DNA of 64,000 nucleotides from Macrosoma leucophasiata (GCA_036365455.1 JAWQUS010000020.1:9645001-9709000), one strand, 5' to 3'. Positions 1 through 10,325 are shown, counted from the first letter of the stretch. Program-made: numbers and translations. Notes: a model not told the origin generated them from the letters alone.

Positions 1-59
1 TCCTAGACCTTCAAACGTTCTAATTAGTAGTGATGAATAAGCAAACAATGTGTTATCTA

Positions 60-314
60 TCTATAAACATAAAAATAAGTTGCTGTTCGTTAGTCTCGCT
101 AAAACTCGAGAACGGCTAGACCGTTTTGGCTAATTTTGGTTTTGAATGATTTTTGGAAGTCCAGTGAAGGTTTAAAAGGTAAGTAAATATGAAAAAATTG
201 AAGGGGAATAGTAAAAAACACAATTTCATTTTCCCATACAAATAGTCCGTATATTTCAAACCTTTGACACCTTATTTCATTCTGAGGCTATACGAAGTTT
301 GCCGGGTCAGCTAG
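60..314 (+). mobile_element. Short non-autonomous Helitron
   Basis: The element starts TC after an A at 59 and ends CTAG at 311-314 before a T, which is the A/T insertion rule of Helitrons. Near its 5' end it carries the segment TGCTGTTCGTTAGTCTCGC, which recurs in reverse at 34998-35225, so the two are family members. It has no coding capacity. Assignment to Helitron follows the known end structure in Lepidoptera; the boundaries are read directly. Confidence 0.75.
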
Positions 315-1700
315 TAATTACTTAACAAGCCTTTCAAACTCAACGTTTATTTTACATCAGCAATCCGTGGAATGGCTAACACAATTACTAAACAGACGAC
401 AAAACGTAGGTACCTAAAAATCGATTAGGGTAGCCGTATGACAAATATTGGCGAGGGCATAATGACCAAACCACAACCAATAGGTTCGTCGGTTTGGTGT
501 TTGGCATGTGTGGCGTGTGTGGCTGATTATGCGAGTGCAAAATCTGCAGTGTTTTGTTAATTAGGTTATTTCAATTTAGTTGGATTTGTGTTTATGACTT
601 TCAGTCAATTAATGTTTTATGAGACCTTTCGAATGTAGAAAATTAAAAAGGAACGTGAATAGAGGATCACTTTTCTGTTATGTTTGTGTGCTCGTCTGTC
701 TTTCTATGTCACTGTCTTTCTATGTGAGCTATCTATTTTAAATTAATATATTCACGAGTATTTTGCGATGGTCAAACAAAAAAAAAACTCTGGCTTGCAG
801 TATTTTGAATCAGTTGTAGCTTAGAAACAAATTTTAATGTTAGATAATTAATTCTCTGAATTAACGGATTTGCATTCAAGCTTCTAATTTTCATGAACAT
901 GTTTATCGGCTCTAATAAAATTCTACAATTAATGTGAATTACTTGTTTGCATGCAACTATTTTTGTCATGACAATATTTTTAACAACCACTCTCTCAAGC
1001 CTTCGATTTGTTGTGTAGGTCTCTATCATTGATTGTTATGGTAGCGATAAAAATACCAGCGAAAATTCTAAATGAACCTTTCGAAATCCACGTTTGGTAT
1101 GCATCAGCAATTTGTATAATGGCTAATCCAGTCGCAAATCAGACGACAAAACGTAGGTAACAATCGATTTGGGGTACCGTACAGCAAATATTGGCTAGGG
1201 CATAATGACCAAACCACAACCAATAGGTTCGTCGGTTTGGTGTGTGGCATATGTGGCGTGTATGGCGTTTGTCCTCGTCTCGAAAGTTATGTTAATTGGA
1301 CTGTTTCACTTCGATGCGCTCTGTGAAATGTTTATGATTTTGTGTAAATTCAGGTTTAAGGTAACTTTTCGTGATTTTGGACGTAGAAAATTTGAAAATA
1401 AACATTTATCTGTTTAAGTTGTTAATCGTCTACGTGCTATCAACATACGTGTATTTTTCTTTAAACGTGTGGAGTTATAGTTGAACGGTATACTCTTAAG
1501 AGCTATGGTTGTGATGGAAAATTAAACCAGTTATTTCTTTATTTATTTTGATGGGCTTTGTTTATGATTTTTTTTCAATTCAGCTTTTAATGCTTTAATG
1601 TAACTTTTTTTCATTTCGGACGTAGGAAATAAGGAATTTTTTTGCATCGAAGCCTTTAATTTTTATATATATTATGTAATGTCAAATGGCTGCCATGTTA
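315..1700. repeat. Diverged local tandem duplication, about 740-bp unit
   Basis: Two units, about 320-1050 and 1060-1540, align over most of their length, and a shorter third piece lies at 1545-1700. Shared landmarks are CAGACGACAAAACGTAGGTA just before each core, a 47-bp identical block at 454-500 and 1197-1243, and a TTTATGATTTT-like stretch followed by GGACGTAGAAA downstream. Upstream parts differ at roughly one base in four by eye, so the perfect block stands out. No frame is shared between the copies. Nothing else recognisable lies in this stretch. Confidence 0.75.
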
Positions 1701-1867
1701 CCATTCCTCGACTGCATATTATAATTTGCTAATAATATCCAATTACAAAATCTATGTGAACTGCACTCTTAATTGCTATCTTCGTTATATAAAAAACATA
1801 TTTTTATTTATTAAGAAGGTGGCAAACTAAGGTTTAAATCAAATTTATAGGAAGATAATAGTGTAGG

Positions 1868-2235
1868 TATAGAAGCGCGCATGGACCGAGGAGATCGGAA
1901 GCGATCTACTCGGTTAAGCGATGCGGGCGTGGTCGGGTGTGTGATAGGTGACCGCTAGTTGCAAATTAAAATGCGCGTTTCCGTGCTTCGGAGGGCACGT
2001 TAAGCCATCGGTCCCAATTGCTATCGAGAGATAGCAGTCATAAAACCTTGTTGGAAGCCTCATGGGCGGTTTGAAAAACATCCGACAGCGAGTTGGCCAC
2101 TAACCTTTATCACCACCAACCCGCATTGGAGCAGCGTGGTGGAGTAAGCTCCAGACCTCCTCCCAAGAAGGGGAGAGACTCGTGCCCAGCAGTGGGATGT
2201 TTCAAGGGTTGCCATTATTATTATAATAGTGTAAC
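1868..2235 (+). mobile_element. Lepidopteran SINE-type repeat ending in ATT microsatellite
   Basis: The stretch holds segments I recognise from abundant moth and butterfly repeats: CGTGCTTCGGAGGGCACGTT, CCGCATTGGAGCAGCGTGGT and CCCAGCAGTGGGA, in that order, followed by an ATT-rich tail at about 2214-2228. It is GC-richer than its surroundings. The short open frame from 2093 is inside this repeat and is not a gene. It could instead be a LINE 3' UTR, since I cannot see clear A and B boxes. Confidence 0.6.
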
Positions 2236-2739
2236 CTATGAAAGTCTACATAAGAAACAGAGATTCCAATGTTGATGTTCTCTAATACTGATCGGATATA
2301 TTCCATAACTATCTGAGATATTCCACTTCACTTCATGAAATTTCCGTCCAACATCAACCCACCGGCTATGCTAGTATAAAATAACAATAAAACCTCCAAG
2401 TAGCTTCATTTCCCAAAGTGATACAACATTTCCTTCAATCCACTTTCATCTGGCGACTTACTACGTATCTTTATTGAACGGTACAAACATTTTTGTCCAT
2501 TCGTCACACGTAAAAGTGGCAGTATCTATGTCACGTAGGTTCTCTTAAGAAACTTTTATTACTTTACGTTATAGTAATTGTAACAAATCGAGAAAGGGAT
2601 CAGAGCTATTTATAACAAGTGTGTAGTTTGTGAAGTTTTTATTTTCATTAGAAATAATGTCCACTTTATGGGGAGAAGACTAGTACTATCTGTATTATAA
2701 TATTATTATGAAGATCAACCTTTCTTTCACACGGGGAAT

Positions 2740-3015
2740 CGACGGGGATTCGGTTTCTGTAATAGTAGTAACACACGTCCGGTTTTGGTACGGAGCGGAC
2801 AGCGGATTTGGTACGCTCCGAACCAAATCTAGCCATATGTAGAGGAGTCCGGTGAACATAATAATTATTAATCAAGTCCGATGCGGTCCGCTCGCGCGTA
2901 TTTGGTCAGCGGATTCGGTCCGCCGCCGTACCGAATCCGGTCAAGTGTAGCAAGAGCAGATTTGGTCGGCGGATTTGGTCCGCCGTGCAGAATCCGGACG
3001 TGTGCTACTACCAAC
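2740..3015. repeat. GC-rich block of inverted and repeated TCCGGT/GGTCCGCC motifs
   Basis: The motifs GGATTTGGT, GGTCCGCCG and TCCGGT recur many times in both orientations, for example GGCGGATTTGGTCCGCCG near 2968-2985 and GCGGATTCGGTCCGCCGCCG near 2910-2929. Most copies can pair with each other, giving a cruciform-prone segment. Composition is far from the AT-rich neighbourhood. It is probably an internally repetitive MITE, but I could not define its termini. Confidence 0.45.
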
Positions 3016-3299
3016 CACAAGCACACCTGGGAGCCGACCGCCTAACTCTTATGCTTTCGTCAGAGAATATGTAATAATACTACGTATAGAATGGACACTT
3101 CGACGTCCCGCCCGATTTGCACACATACACAACCCCTTCCTCTCTTATGGGCGACGGTTGTTATTTTGTACGTGCTACGCCCACAGGTGCGCGTGTAAAA
3201 ATACACGTCATTGATGGATAGAAACCAAATTAAGCGTTTGTATGGAATTTTGGCGGAGTGTCCGCGGTGTGCTTTCGTTTAGCTTTCGATTATAAATAA

Positions 3300-3500
3300 A
3301 TAAAATACGCTTACACTCACAGCCTCACAGTAGGCATAAACCTGTATCGTGGGTGCCGTTGTTTACAAACAACACATGCACAAACGCACAGAACTGACCA
3401 TAGACCATACAAAAATTTGTCCCGGTGCGGGGATCGAACGCGCGACCCTTCGAATCAAACGGTCATCTCACACCGCTGGACCAACCGGGTCGTCAATTGT
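3300..3500 (-). mobile_element. tRNA-derived SINE, family T1
   Basis: On the minus strand the head reads as a tRNA-like promoter: A-box-like GGTTGGTCCAGCGGTG and B-box-like GCGTTCGATCCCC, about 40 bases apart. The plus strand shows this as GGGGATCGAACGC at 3427-3439. The body toward lower coordinates carries the marker ACACTCACAGCCTCACAG near 3312. Other copies are at 6360-6516, 7905-8215 and 57160-57256. A functional tRNA is unlikely because the anticodon arm is not regular. Confidence 0.65.
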
Positions 3501-3535
3501 CGGATTATGACATCATCTTGTCATCTTGTCAGCTT

Positions 3536-3728
3536 AATGTACGGCCCTGTAATTTCAGGCACAGAGGCATATCACCTAATGCCTCAGGAGTGGCAGCGCA
3601 TCTGCATTTTGACCTCTGGTCATTGTGTGGGTGTCTATAGGCTGCAGTCATCACTTAACATCAATGTGAACTGCATGCTTGTTTGCCACTTTTATTACAT
3701 AAACAAAAAAAAAAAAAAAAAAAAAAAA
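3536..3728 (+). mobile_element. S1 SINE-like repeat, 5'-truncated, with poly(A)
   Basis: S1 is the most abundant repeat here. It runs from TGTACGGCCCTGTAATTTC through ACGCATCTGCATTTTGACC and GCTGCAGTCATCACTTAACA to GCTTGTTTGCCACTT and ends in A-rich sequence. This copy lacks the 5' third and ends in about 24 consecutive A. An A tail and 5' truncation point to target-primed reverse transcription, so S1 is either a SINE or a LINE 3' tail. Confidence 0.7.
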
Positions 3729-3952
3729 TTTTGTACCGCCCAACTATTTTCTGGAAGTGTTTTCGTCAGCCGGTACCTATTTACTTATAAGCAAAATGTT
3801 TTGATTAATAGGCGGTACGAAACTGACAAGATAACGTGCTAAAGCATTCAACTATGCTGAGGAGTTTCATTTTAAATAACTTAAAACTTACAACAACGAT
3901 AATATGCGTAAAGGGACAGCAATAAATGTGAGTTATGATAAAGTTAAGACCA

Positions 3953-4237
3953 CAGAAAGAAAGAATGTCGAATGAGCGAATGACTAAACAGATAAACAAT
4001 GCGAATGTGGATGGTTGCAGAGACCCAGGAAGACCAAGACTGACCTACCATGACCAAATAGGTCGAGTTCTGTCTGATGGTGGGATCAAAATTCTTAGGA
4101 ATCGGCGAGCATGTATGAAGAGAATGATGAAGGTAGACGAGGCACGTGAGGTTTGTCAGAACCGGGATATCTGGCGCTCTACACTCTCTGCCTACCCCGT
4201 TAGGGACCTGGCGTGAAGATACATACATACATACATA
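3953..4237 (+). pseudogene. LINE-A copy 1, 3' end only, flanked by 9-bp TSDs
   Basis: This is a 285-bp 3' fragment of a non-LTR retrotransposon. It encodes the last residues of the reverse transcriptase polyprotein, with SNERMTKQI, GRPRLTYHDQIG, ACMKRMMKVDEAREV and ending AYPVRDLA then stop at 4214-4216. After the stop comes GAAG and an ATAC microsatellite. The direct repeats TTAAGACCA at 3944-3952 and 4238-4246 flank it exactly, which shows a single target-primed insertion with severe 5' truncation. No catalytic residues are retained, so it cannot move itself. The family has several more copies in this window. Clade is uncertain; RTE-like is my best guess from the C-terminal pattern. Confidence 0.85.
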
Positions 4238-4334
4238 TTAAGACCATAATCCATCAAGGAACGTAAAACCCTATTGGAAAGCGAACATCAAATACTATTA
4301 ATATTCAATGTTTGAATTAAAATGATTGTATAAT

Positions 4335-4450
4335 AAACGTTACTTCACACCTGTGATCCACGAAGGAGTAAGCAGAAGCAAATGCATGCATTCAGGCATA
4401 CATGCAAAAACCACGGTTTGTCAACGCCGGGGCGGCTACGGAACAATTGA
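4335..4450 (-). mobile_element. T2 tRNA-SINE, tail fragment
   Basis: The plus strand reads TTCACACCTGTGATCCACGA followed by AATGCATGCATTCAGGCATA, matching the tail half of the fuller T2 copy at 30045-30372. The tRNA-like head is missing. The tail ends in GGTGTGAAGTAA on the minus strand, close to the LINE-A 3' terminus. Confidence 0.55.
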
Positions 4451-4480
4451 AAAGCAATTGTCATATTTTTCTCATGTATG

Positions 4481-5296
4481 TATGTATGTATCTTCACGCC
4501 AGGTCCCTAACGGGGTAGGCAGAGAGTGTAGAGCGCCAGACATCCCGGTTCTGACAAACCTCTCGTGCCTCGTCTACCTTCATCATTCTCTTCATACATG
4601 CACGCCGATTCCTAAGACTTTTGACCCCACCATCAGACAGAACTCGACCTATTTGGTCATGGTAGATCAGCCTTGGTCTTCCTGGGCCTCTGCAACCATC
4701 CACATTCGCATTGTATATCTGTTTAGTCATTCGCTCATTCGACATTCTTTCTATATGCCCGAACCATCGGAGCATGCCTTTTTTCATTTTTACACCGATA
4801 CTATCATTCACACAAAGTCTCTTTCTTACATCTTCATTACGAACGCGATCGGTGAGTGATACACCGCAGATCTTGCGCAAAGATCTCATCTCGACCGCGT
4901 TCAACTTACTTTCATGCTCTTTCCTGCATACCCAGCTCTCGCTTCCATATAAAAGCGTTGGAGTAAGTACAGCATTATGTACGGCTAGTCGAGCCCGCTG
5001 GCTGAGATGTTTAGATTCTAGCAGCTTACCCAACGCTCCATTCACGCAATTCCCAGCAAGCACTCTTCTTTCTATGTCAGTGGTGTACCTACCATCCTTG
5101 CTAAAAGCACATCCAAGATATACAATTTCATCAACCTGTTCTAACACTGCATCATCTACTACTACCCTTGCATTTGTTCTCTGTTCATCTCTTTCAAATA
5201 CTAATACTTTCGTTTTATCCACATTCAATTGTAAGCCTTTCTCCATACAATCCTCTTTCATGACTGTGACTAGTGCTTGTAGCCCAGATGGTGTAG
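4481..5296 (-). pseudogene. LINE-A copy 2, 816 bp, intact partial ORF, 18-bp TSDs
   Basis: This minus-strand 5'-truncated LINE-A insertion keeps one uninterrupted frame of 271 codons (5309 to 4494), of which the first few lie in target DNA. Visible segments in order are NVDKTKVLVFERDEQ, VDEIVYLGCAFSKDG, LTPTLLYGSESWVCRKE, VEMRSLRKICGV, MLRWFGHIERM and GRPRLIYHDQIG, ending AYPVRDLA. These are the thumb and C-terminal part of a non-LTR reverse transcriptase; the FADD catalytic box lies upstream of the truncation and is absent. Direct repeats of 18 bp starting ATATTTTTCTC flank it at 4463-4480 and 5297-5314 without mismatch. The perfect TSD and open frame suggest a recent insertion. It has no promoter of its own. 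Confidence 0.9.
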
Positions 5297-5324
5297 ATAT
5301 TTTTCTCATGTATGGGTTAAATGC

Positions 5325-5540
5325 ATCGCTAACTCGGTGGTCTAGTGGTAGTAAGCTGTTCGTTCTGCCCTGGTGTCCTGGGTTTGAGCACTCAAATGGA
5401 GGGATAAGTATTTTTCCATTTTTGACAATTCCACCCTCGAAGTATGATTGCCTATTCGCCCTTAGATGCTGAATTGTGCATTATTGCATTTACTGAGAAA
5501 TTACTTTTCTGGGACTACAGGCGTGAAGCTACGTACACAA
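5325..5540 (+). mobile_element. tRNA-derived SINE, plus strand
   Basis: A-box-like GGTGGTCTAGTGGTAGTA at 5336-5353 and B-box-like GGGTTTGAGCACTC at 5380-5393 form a tRNA-like head. The far end reads GGGACTACAGGCGTGAAG at 5512-5529, the same terminal motif as the T2 family and close to the LINE-A terminus. LINE-A copy 2 inserted just upstream of it. I consider it a T2 relative. Confidence 0.6.
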
Positions 5541-5602
5541 ATCGCGTACAAAATTTTTTTTATTCAAATTCAAATTTATTTAAATTATTTTTTTTTCGGT
5601 TA

Positions 5603-5714
5603 GGGCGGCCACACTAAATTGCGATGCGATGTGACGCCGCATCGCAGGCGATGTATTCGTGCGAGCTCGCAGATATTTGCATTGCGATGCGAATTCGCAG
5701 TTATGTGTGAGAGC
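5603..5714 (-). mobile_element. GCGATGCG-rich MITE, copy 1
   Basis: This is the reverse of the copy at 7951-8066 at high identity over its whole length, including GCGAGCTCGCA and CGATGTATTCGTGCGAGC. The termini are short inverted GGGC/GCCC sequences next to CCACAC/GTGTGG. It is very GC-rich and internally palindromic. The left flank is TTA, which would fit a PIF/Harbinger-type target, but the right flank does not match. Confidence 0.65.
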
Positions 5715-6146
5715 TGTTAGTCTGCTAATAGAATGTTCAAATATTAAGCATGTATTTATTTCACTGGAAATTGTTAAGTAATCATGGCAGCAGTTGAAGC
5801 ATATTGAAGATCTGTCAATCCCGGAGAATGGAAGGTAGAGAGAGATTGTGTTAAATTGAAATTTCTTTTTCCTTCTAAATTAATAATGACGAATGGGACC
5901 TGTCAGTCATCAAATATTAGTATTCGGAGAGCAGGAGTTGGCGATGAATTAATATTTCATTTATAATGTATTAGGGTATTAGTGAAGTTTCTCACGCCAT
6001 CGCCAACTTTTAACGTTCCTTGTGATCTACGCGTTTACAGAAAAGGAAAAACCAATTTAATGGACACGTTTTTACATTAGACTTTTTAAAACATTCACGT
6101 TTATTAATCATTGAATGTGAATTAACCCAATACTGTAGATATTTAG
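5715..6146. other. No recognisable feature
   Basis: AT-rich sequence with no long frame on either strand and no repeat I recognise. Confidence 0.5.
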
Positions 6147-6346
6147 TTTTTTTTTTTTGTTATGAAAGTGACAATCAAGCATGCAGCTCACATTGATGTT
6201 AAGTGATGACAGCAACCTATTTAGCAGCCGTTAGCACTCTTGGGGCCTAGGGTGTTATGCCTCTGTGTTAGAAATAACAGGGCTGTTCATTACTACCTGA
6301 CCGGAACACGATAGTGCTGAACTACCATGTAGCGGCAAGTATATTA
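6147..6346 (-). mobile_element. S1 repeat
   Basis: Starts with poly(T) at 6147-6158, the reverse of the S1 A tail. It then shows CATGCAGCTCACATTGATGT, an altered middle, and CGGAACACGATAGTGCTGA to the TAGCGGCAAGTATATTA end. One internal part (6210-6240) is diverged from the other copies. Confidence 0.7.
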
Positions 6347-6359
6347 AAAAGCCCCATAC

Positions 6360-6516
6360 TAAGTATAAACATGTAACGTAAGTGTCATTGTACATACACG
6401 AACAACCAGACCTGAAACAAATATGTGTATATCATACAAATGCTTATGCTAGTGCGGAGATGAATCCATGGCCGTAACCAATCGGTCGCCACAACCGCTG
6501 GACTAACTGGGTCGTC
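6360..6516 (-). mobile_element. T1 tRNA-SINE, degraded
   Basis: The A-box region survives as CCGCTGGACTAACTGGGTCG at 6497-6516 on the plus strand. The B-box region GCGGAGATGAATCCATGG is decayed relative to the copy at 57175-57256. It abuts the S1 copy on its left. Confidence 0.5.
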
Positions 6517-6519
6517 GTA

Positions 6520-7264
6520 TTTATGGAGTAGCAAAACAGCATAGGTACAGCTCACATTGATGGTAAGTAAAACCTTGTCATGATCCTTATTAGATGTGGA
6601 ATAACTTGCTTAACTTGCGTAAATGACCTTGTGTTTGAGCCCGTGGGCGGATTCGCGTAAGATAAGAAATCAATATGATCATGGGATAGAAATTAATTAC
6701 GAATGTGCCTCATAGGAAATCGATGGCATAGAAATGTGACAATTTGACATGAGATCGATTTTTAATGCGGTGATACATAGTCCTCAATCTTTAACACTGG
6801 ATGGAATTCCATTGTCAAAAAAGTTACTTTTATCTTATGAATGAATATGATAAAAGTTGCTACATCCATGTAAAACATGTATATGTAAGTACATTCATTT
6901 GTTTCATACGGATAGAACATGGTGAATTTATTGTTTCATTTACCTTTAACAAAATATACAATGAAAAGGTATTGTAAGATAAGCCTACTAATATTTTACA
7001 CTGACTTTATTGATAAACTTGTAAGAAGGGTTCCTTAGCTTCGTTTATATCTCAGTGGACCAAGTTTGAAGGCAAGCGAACTCATTTTCGTGTTATGGTT
7101 AATTTTGTTTGTTTATCTAAAAACTTGTACAGTTGTGGCCGGTAAAATGGGAAAATATTGTAAGTGGTTCTGAACATACTTTTAACGATGTCTAGATCAA
7201 TAATTTTATGGATATTTGAAAGTAATGGCTAATTCCGCCACGAAGGAAACCAGAATACTAAAAG
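6520..7264. other. No recognisable feature
   Basis: AT-rich, no frame above the short-ORF background. A short S1-like scrap, ACAGCTCACATTGATGGTAAGT, sits near 6549-6570; nothing else is identified. Confidence 0.5.
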
Positions 7265-7272
7265 GTCTAGAA

Positions 7273-7532
7273 CAGTGGCGAGCAAACTTTTATGATGGCG
7301 GGCCAGAAATTAGGCAAAAACTCCAACAGCAGGCCAGAACTAATAAAAAATGGTTTTTATATTAGTGCTCATGGCAGAAAAAAAAACAAAAGACATGTAT
7401 CTGTTATTTAGCGAAGTTCAATCATCATAAACTTCCCGAGTTGCAATATCTATCGTCGAGACCCTCCGCGGGCCGGATAAAAATCTTCAACGGGCCTGAT
7501 TTGGCCCGCGGGCCGTAGTTTCCCCACCACTG
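7273..7532. mobile_element. Non-autonomous hAT element with 8-bp TSDs
   Basis: Terminal inverted repeats CAGTGGCGAGCAAAC at 7273-7287 and GTAGTTTCCCCACCACTG at 7515-7532 are of hAT type. The flanking octamers GTCTAGAA (7265-7272) and GTATATAA (7533-7540) match at six of eight positions. Internally GGCCCGCGGGCC is characteristic of many animal hAT MITEs. No transposase frame is present in 260 bp. Confidence 0.8.
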
Positions 7533-7540
7533 GTATATAA

Positions 7541-7904
7541 GGCTAAGTATCTGTACATCTTTATAGGATTTTTGCAGTGTTCTGATTTGATGGTAATACA
7601 TTACCATTTAGAATTTGCATAGGGTTTCAGATGTTTACAGATTAACGCGGACCGTATGCTTGTTTGCTATCTTCATTAGAAAAACCCAATTGCGGCCATT
7701 CAAACCTTATAACAACCTGAAGTAGTAATTTATGGGATAGTCTCCCACACCTACGAAAGTGAAAAATGTATATTCAAATGGTTTTGTACCTGAATCTGCA
7801 TGTGAGTTTTGCAACACAAATTTTCATTTCGGTTTACTTTCTAATTTCTATTAAAAAGCTAGGCTCGAACATACGTCCCCTAAAATGAAATGTGCTGACA
7901 GTTT
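7541..7904. other. No recognisable feature
   Basis: AT-rich spacer with no coding signal or repeat that I can name. Confidence 0.5.
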
Positions 7905-8215
7905 TTTTTAATACGCTTATGCTCACAGCCTAATACTACATAATATCTAAGGGCTCCCCACACATAACTGCGAATTCGCACCGCATCGCATATATCTGCG
8001 AGCTCGCACGAATACATCGCCTGCGATGCGGCATCGCATCGCATCGCAGTTTTGTGTGGCCGCCCTATATCATCCTATGATTTGGGTACCGTGTGTACAC
8101 ACACAACATATACAGAAACATCCAGACCCCCACACAAATATTTGTCCCAGTGCGGACATCGAACCCACGATCCTCGGACCAAACGATCGTCACACCGACG
8201 AACGTCCCAGAAGGG
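7905..8215 (-). mobile_element. T1 tRNA-SINE interrupted by a MITE
   Basis: The left part carries ATACGCTTATGCTCACAGCC, as in the T1 copy near 3304. The right part, 8068-8215, carries the decayed B box (GCGGACATCGAACCCACGA) and A-box region. The MITE at 7951-8066 separates the two. The T1 insertion is therefore older than the MITE. Confidence 0.6.
7951..8066 (+). mobile_element. GCGATGCG-rich MITE, copy 2, nested in T1
   Basis: It runs from GGGCTCCCCACACATAACTG to TTTTGTGTGGCCGCCCT and aligns with the reverse of 5603-5714. The left flank is TAA and the right flank TAT, near-matching 3-bp repeats as expected for a TWA target. It is strongly self-complementary around GCGAGCTCGC. Confidence 0.65.
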
Positions 8216-8223
8216 GTGATATT

Positions 8224-8607
8224 TAATTTTTCGCTCCCAAAATTGATGCTGCAAAAAGAATAACAGACAATTTCACAAAATATTACGAAATCATCAGCAC
8301 CGGCATTTGAGTGAAAGATAGCATACTCTTTACTGTAAGAAAAGCAAGTAATTTTATGAGAACTCGCTTCTAAAATAAATTATTCATTGGCGACGAAACG
8401 CCCGAAGCCGCGTATTCATTTCATTTCTCAATCTCAATTCTTCTTTTCTTTTGCCGTTATTTCTTTATCAGGCCCGCCTACTTTCAATAAATTTTAAATA
8501 AGTATCCGAATTAAATAACTTGAGTGTGTAAGTGGATTTTTTTTCTTTTATTGCCGATTCGTAATACCGTTATTGAAATAGAAATGTTGCCGTATTTATG
8601 AAAATTA
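8224..8607. other. No recognisable feature
   Basis: No coding frame or recognisable repeat. Confidence 0.5.
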
Positions 8608-8823
8608 CTAGCTGTTGCCCTCGGGTCCGCCAGCGTGTAGCTCGCTTTTCGCGTAACCTGTGGAAACTCATCAAATCATCCTATGGCATCCCCCAAGAAG
8701 ATTTGTGTTAATCCAAGTTACCCTCTATGTGTGTGCCGAATTCATGAAAATTAGTTTAGCAGTTGTTGCATGAAGGAGTAACAAACAAACATACAAACTT
8801 TCGCATTTATAATATATATACGA
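8608..8823 (-). mobile_element. Short Helitron, minus strand
   Basis: The 3' terminus is the plus-strand CTAGCTGTTGCCCTCGGG at 8608-8625. The 5' TC lies at 8822-8823, preceded inward by TTTCGCATTTATAATATATA, which resembles the 5' end of the Helitrons at 14049 and 46807. Flanks are A at 8607 and T at 8824, as required for insertion between A and T. Confidence 0.8.
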
Positions 8824-9912
8824 TTGACGCTTTTTGTAATGTAATAATGTTTGATTGCATTTTATGTTTACGATAATATTTATTTTCTGCTTATTTTCAC
8901 TTTGTTTTCGCCAAAAATCGGGCCCATGACCCCTTATGCACTATGCTCATGACCCCTAAGCGCAGATAGCCACTTCACAATCATAAGAAAGCATATTAGT
9001 TTATTTTGTGTGCGAAACAAATTTTGTGGACATCTTTGGGGGAGGAATTTGTTCCGCTGCTGATATCTTTAGGCCAAATTATGGATTGGATTGGTGACGT
9101 TGGCGTTGTCGGTAACTAATGATATACCTGATGCCCCAGCGTATTACTATCATTTTTCTTCAGTGGTACTTTTACTAAAAATTTTAGTAAAATTTTTCTC
9201 CTATATCATAGTATGAATGAACCAATACAATAGGCTTGCTACACGGTTATAGTATATAGAAGTAAAAGTACATAGAGTCCAAAATGTAACCTCATCGTTG
9301 CGTTTACGTGGGTGTGTGTGCCCACATATGGCTGCATAGTTCAGCTCTGCCTACCCTTCCGGGCTTCCGGTCAACATACTTACGTTTTTTATTCAGATAT
9401 TAAGCGTATACACATTAATAATTATTCTCTATAAGCTTTAGACTGAAAACAAATCAATGTAAATTCGTACCATGAAGTACAAGTACCGTTCAGAACCCAT
9501 ACATTGCCTGCAACTAGCGCAAACTTCGATAAGGGTTTATCAATGGTTAATAGCCGATTGGTTCACGCCAACTAAAGTCGTTCATAAGGATCACAAAATA
9601 TTAAGGTCTGTAACGACCATTTGATTAGATAATGTCATGAGAAATGTAAATAGCTGTTTTGAATCGCTTTCAATATGCCGTCGGCTATACACATCGCCTC
9701 TTTCAGGCATCTATTGTGTCGGAGATAAGCCGTTGTTATGCCTCTGATAGCATTCTCCTTTTACATTTTGCCGAATATTTTCTTATTTAAGTAAAATCTT
9801 GTTAAAATTTGAATACCGAAATTCTCGGTCTTATCTTTTGTTAGCTGTAGGAAATGTTGCGATGTTTGGAGGTTTAATAGGTATGTAATATGTTGGTATA
9901 AAAGTCGTCCTT
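8824..9912. other. No gene; weak repeat scraps
   Basis: A small fragment CTCTGCCTACCCTTCCGGG near 9345-9363 resembles the T2 tail in plus orientation. A short palindrome around ACTAAAAATTTTAGT lies at 9173-9187. No coding signal. Confidence 0.4.
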
Positions 9913-10110
9913 GTATTTTTTTTGTGTAATACAAGTGACAAACAAGCGTTCAGTTAACATTGATGTTAAGTGATGACTGCAGTCTATAGCCACCCACACA
10001 AAGTCTGAGATCAAAGAGGCCGTACATTACCACCTGACCAGAACACGATAGTGCTGAAGACTACCATTTAGCGGCAAGTATATTAGGTAACGCGGTGGTG
10101 CCCACACCTG
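9913..10110 (-). mobile_element. S1 repeat with internal deletion
   Basis: It begins with T-rich sequence, passes AACATTGATGTTAAGTGATG and jumps from the TCAAAG of the middle straight to GGCCGTACATTACCACCTGA. The GCAGATGCGTTGCC segment is deleted. The 5' end is reached near GGTGGTGCCCACACC. Confidence 0.65.
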
Positions 10111-10194
10111 CGAGCGCCGTAAAATGTAGATTGTACGAAAAAGTATCGTAGTAGTCTGATATTTGATTATTTCTTACTAGTTCCAGTGCAAGAA

Positions 10195-10325
10195 GTCCAA
10201 GGGCATAGGCACTAACGCCTAATCTATCTGCCGCCAAAAGGCAGTATTAGCAAAACGGTTCTGGGCAGCGCTCATCCAGCGACTACCCGCTACCTTCACC
10301 AGGTCGTCGGTTCACCTCGTGGGGG
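10195..10325 (-). pseudogene. C-terminal scrap of a third non-LTR retrotransposon
   Basis: On the minus strand a frame reads DLVKVAGSRWMSAAQNRF then NTAFWRQID and stop. This resembles the W-x-x-AA-(Q)-(N/D)R-x-x-W pattern at the extreme C terminus of some non-LTR retrotransposon polyproteins. No more of the element is visible upstream. The call rests on one short match by eye. Confidence 0.4.

Noticed and set aside
3417..3842. 141-codon plus-strand open frame
   Set aside because: It runs through a tRNA-SINE head, an S1 repeat and a poly(A) run coding a lysine stretch; it is an accident of repeats.
4711..5472. 253-codon plus-strand open frame
   Set aside because: It is antisense to the LINE-A frame, which matches a known protein family; the plus frame does not.
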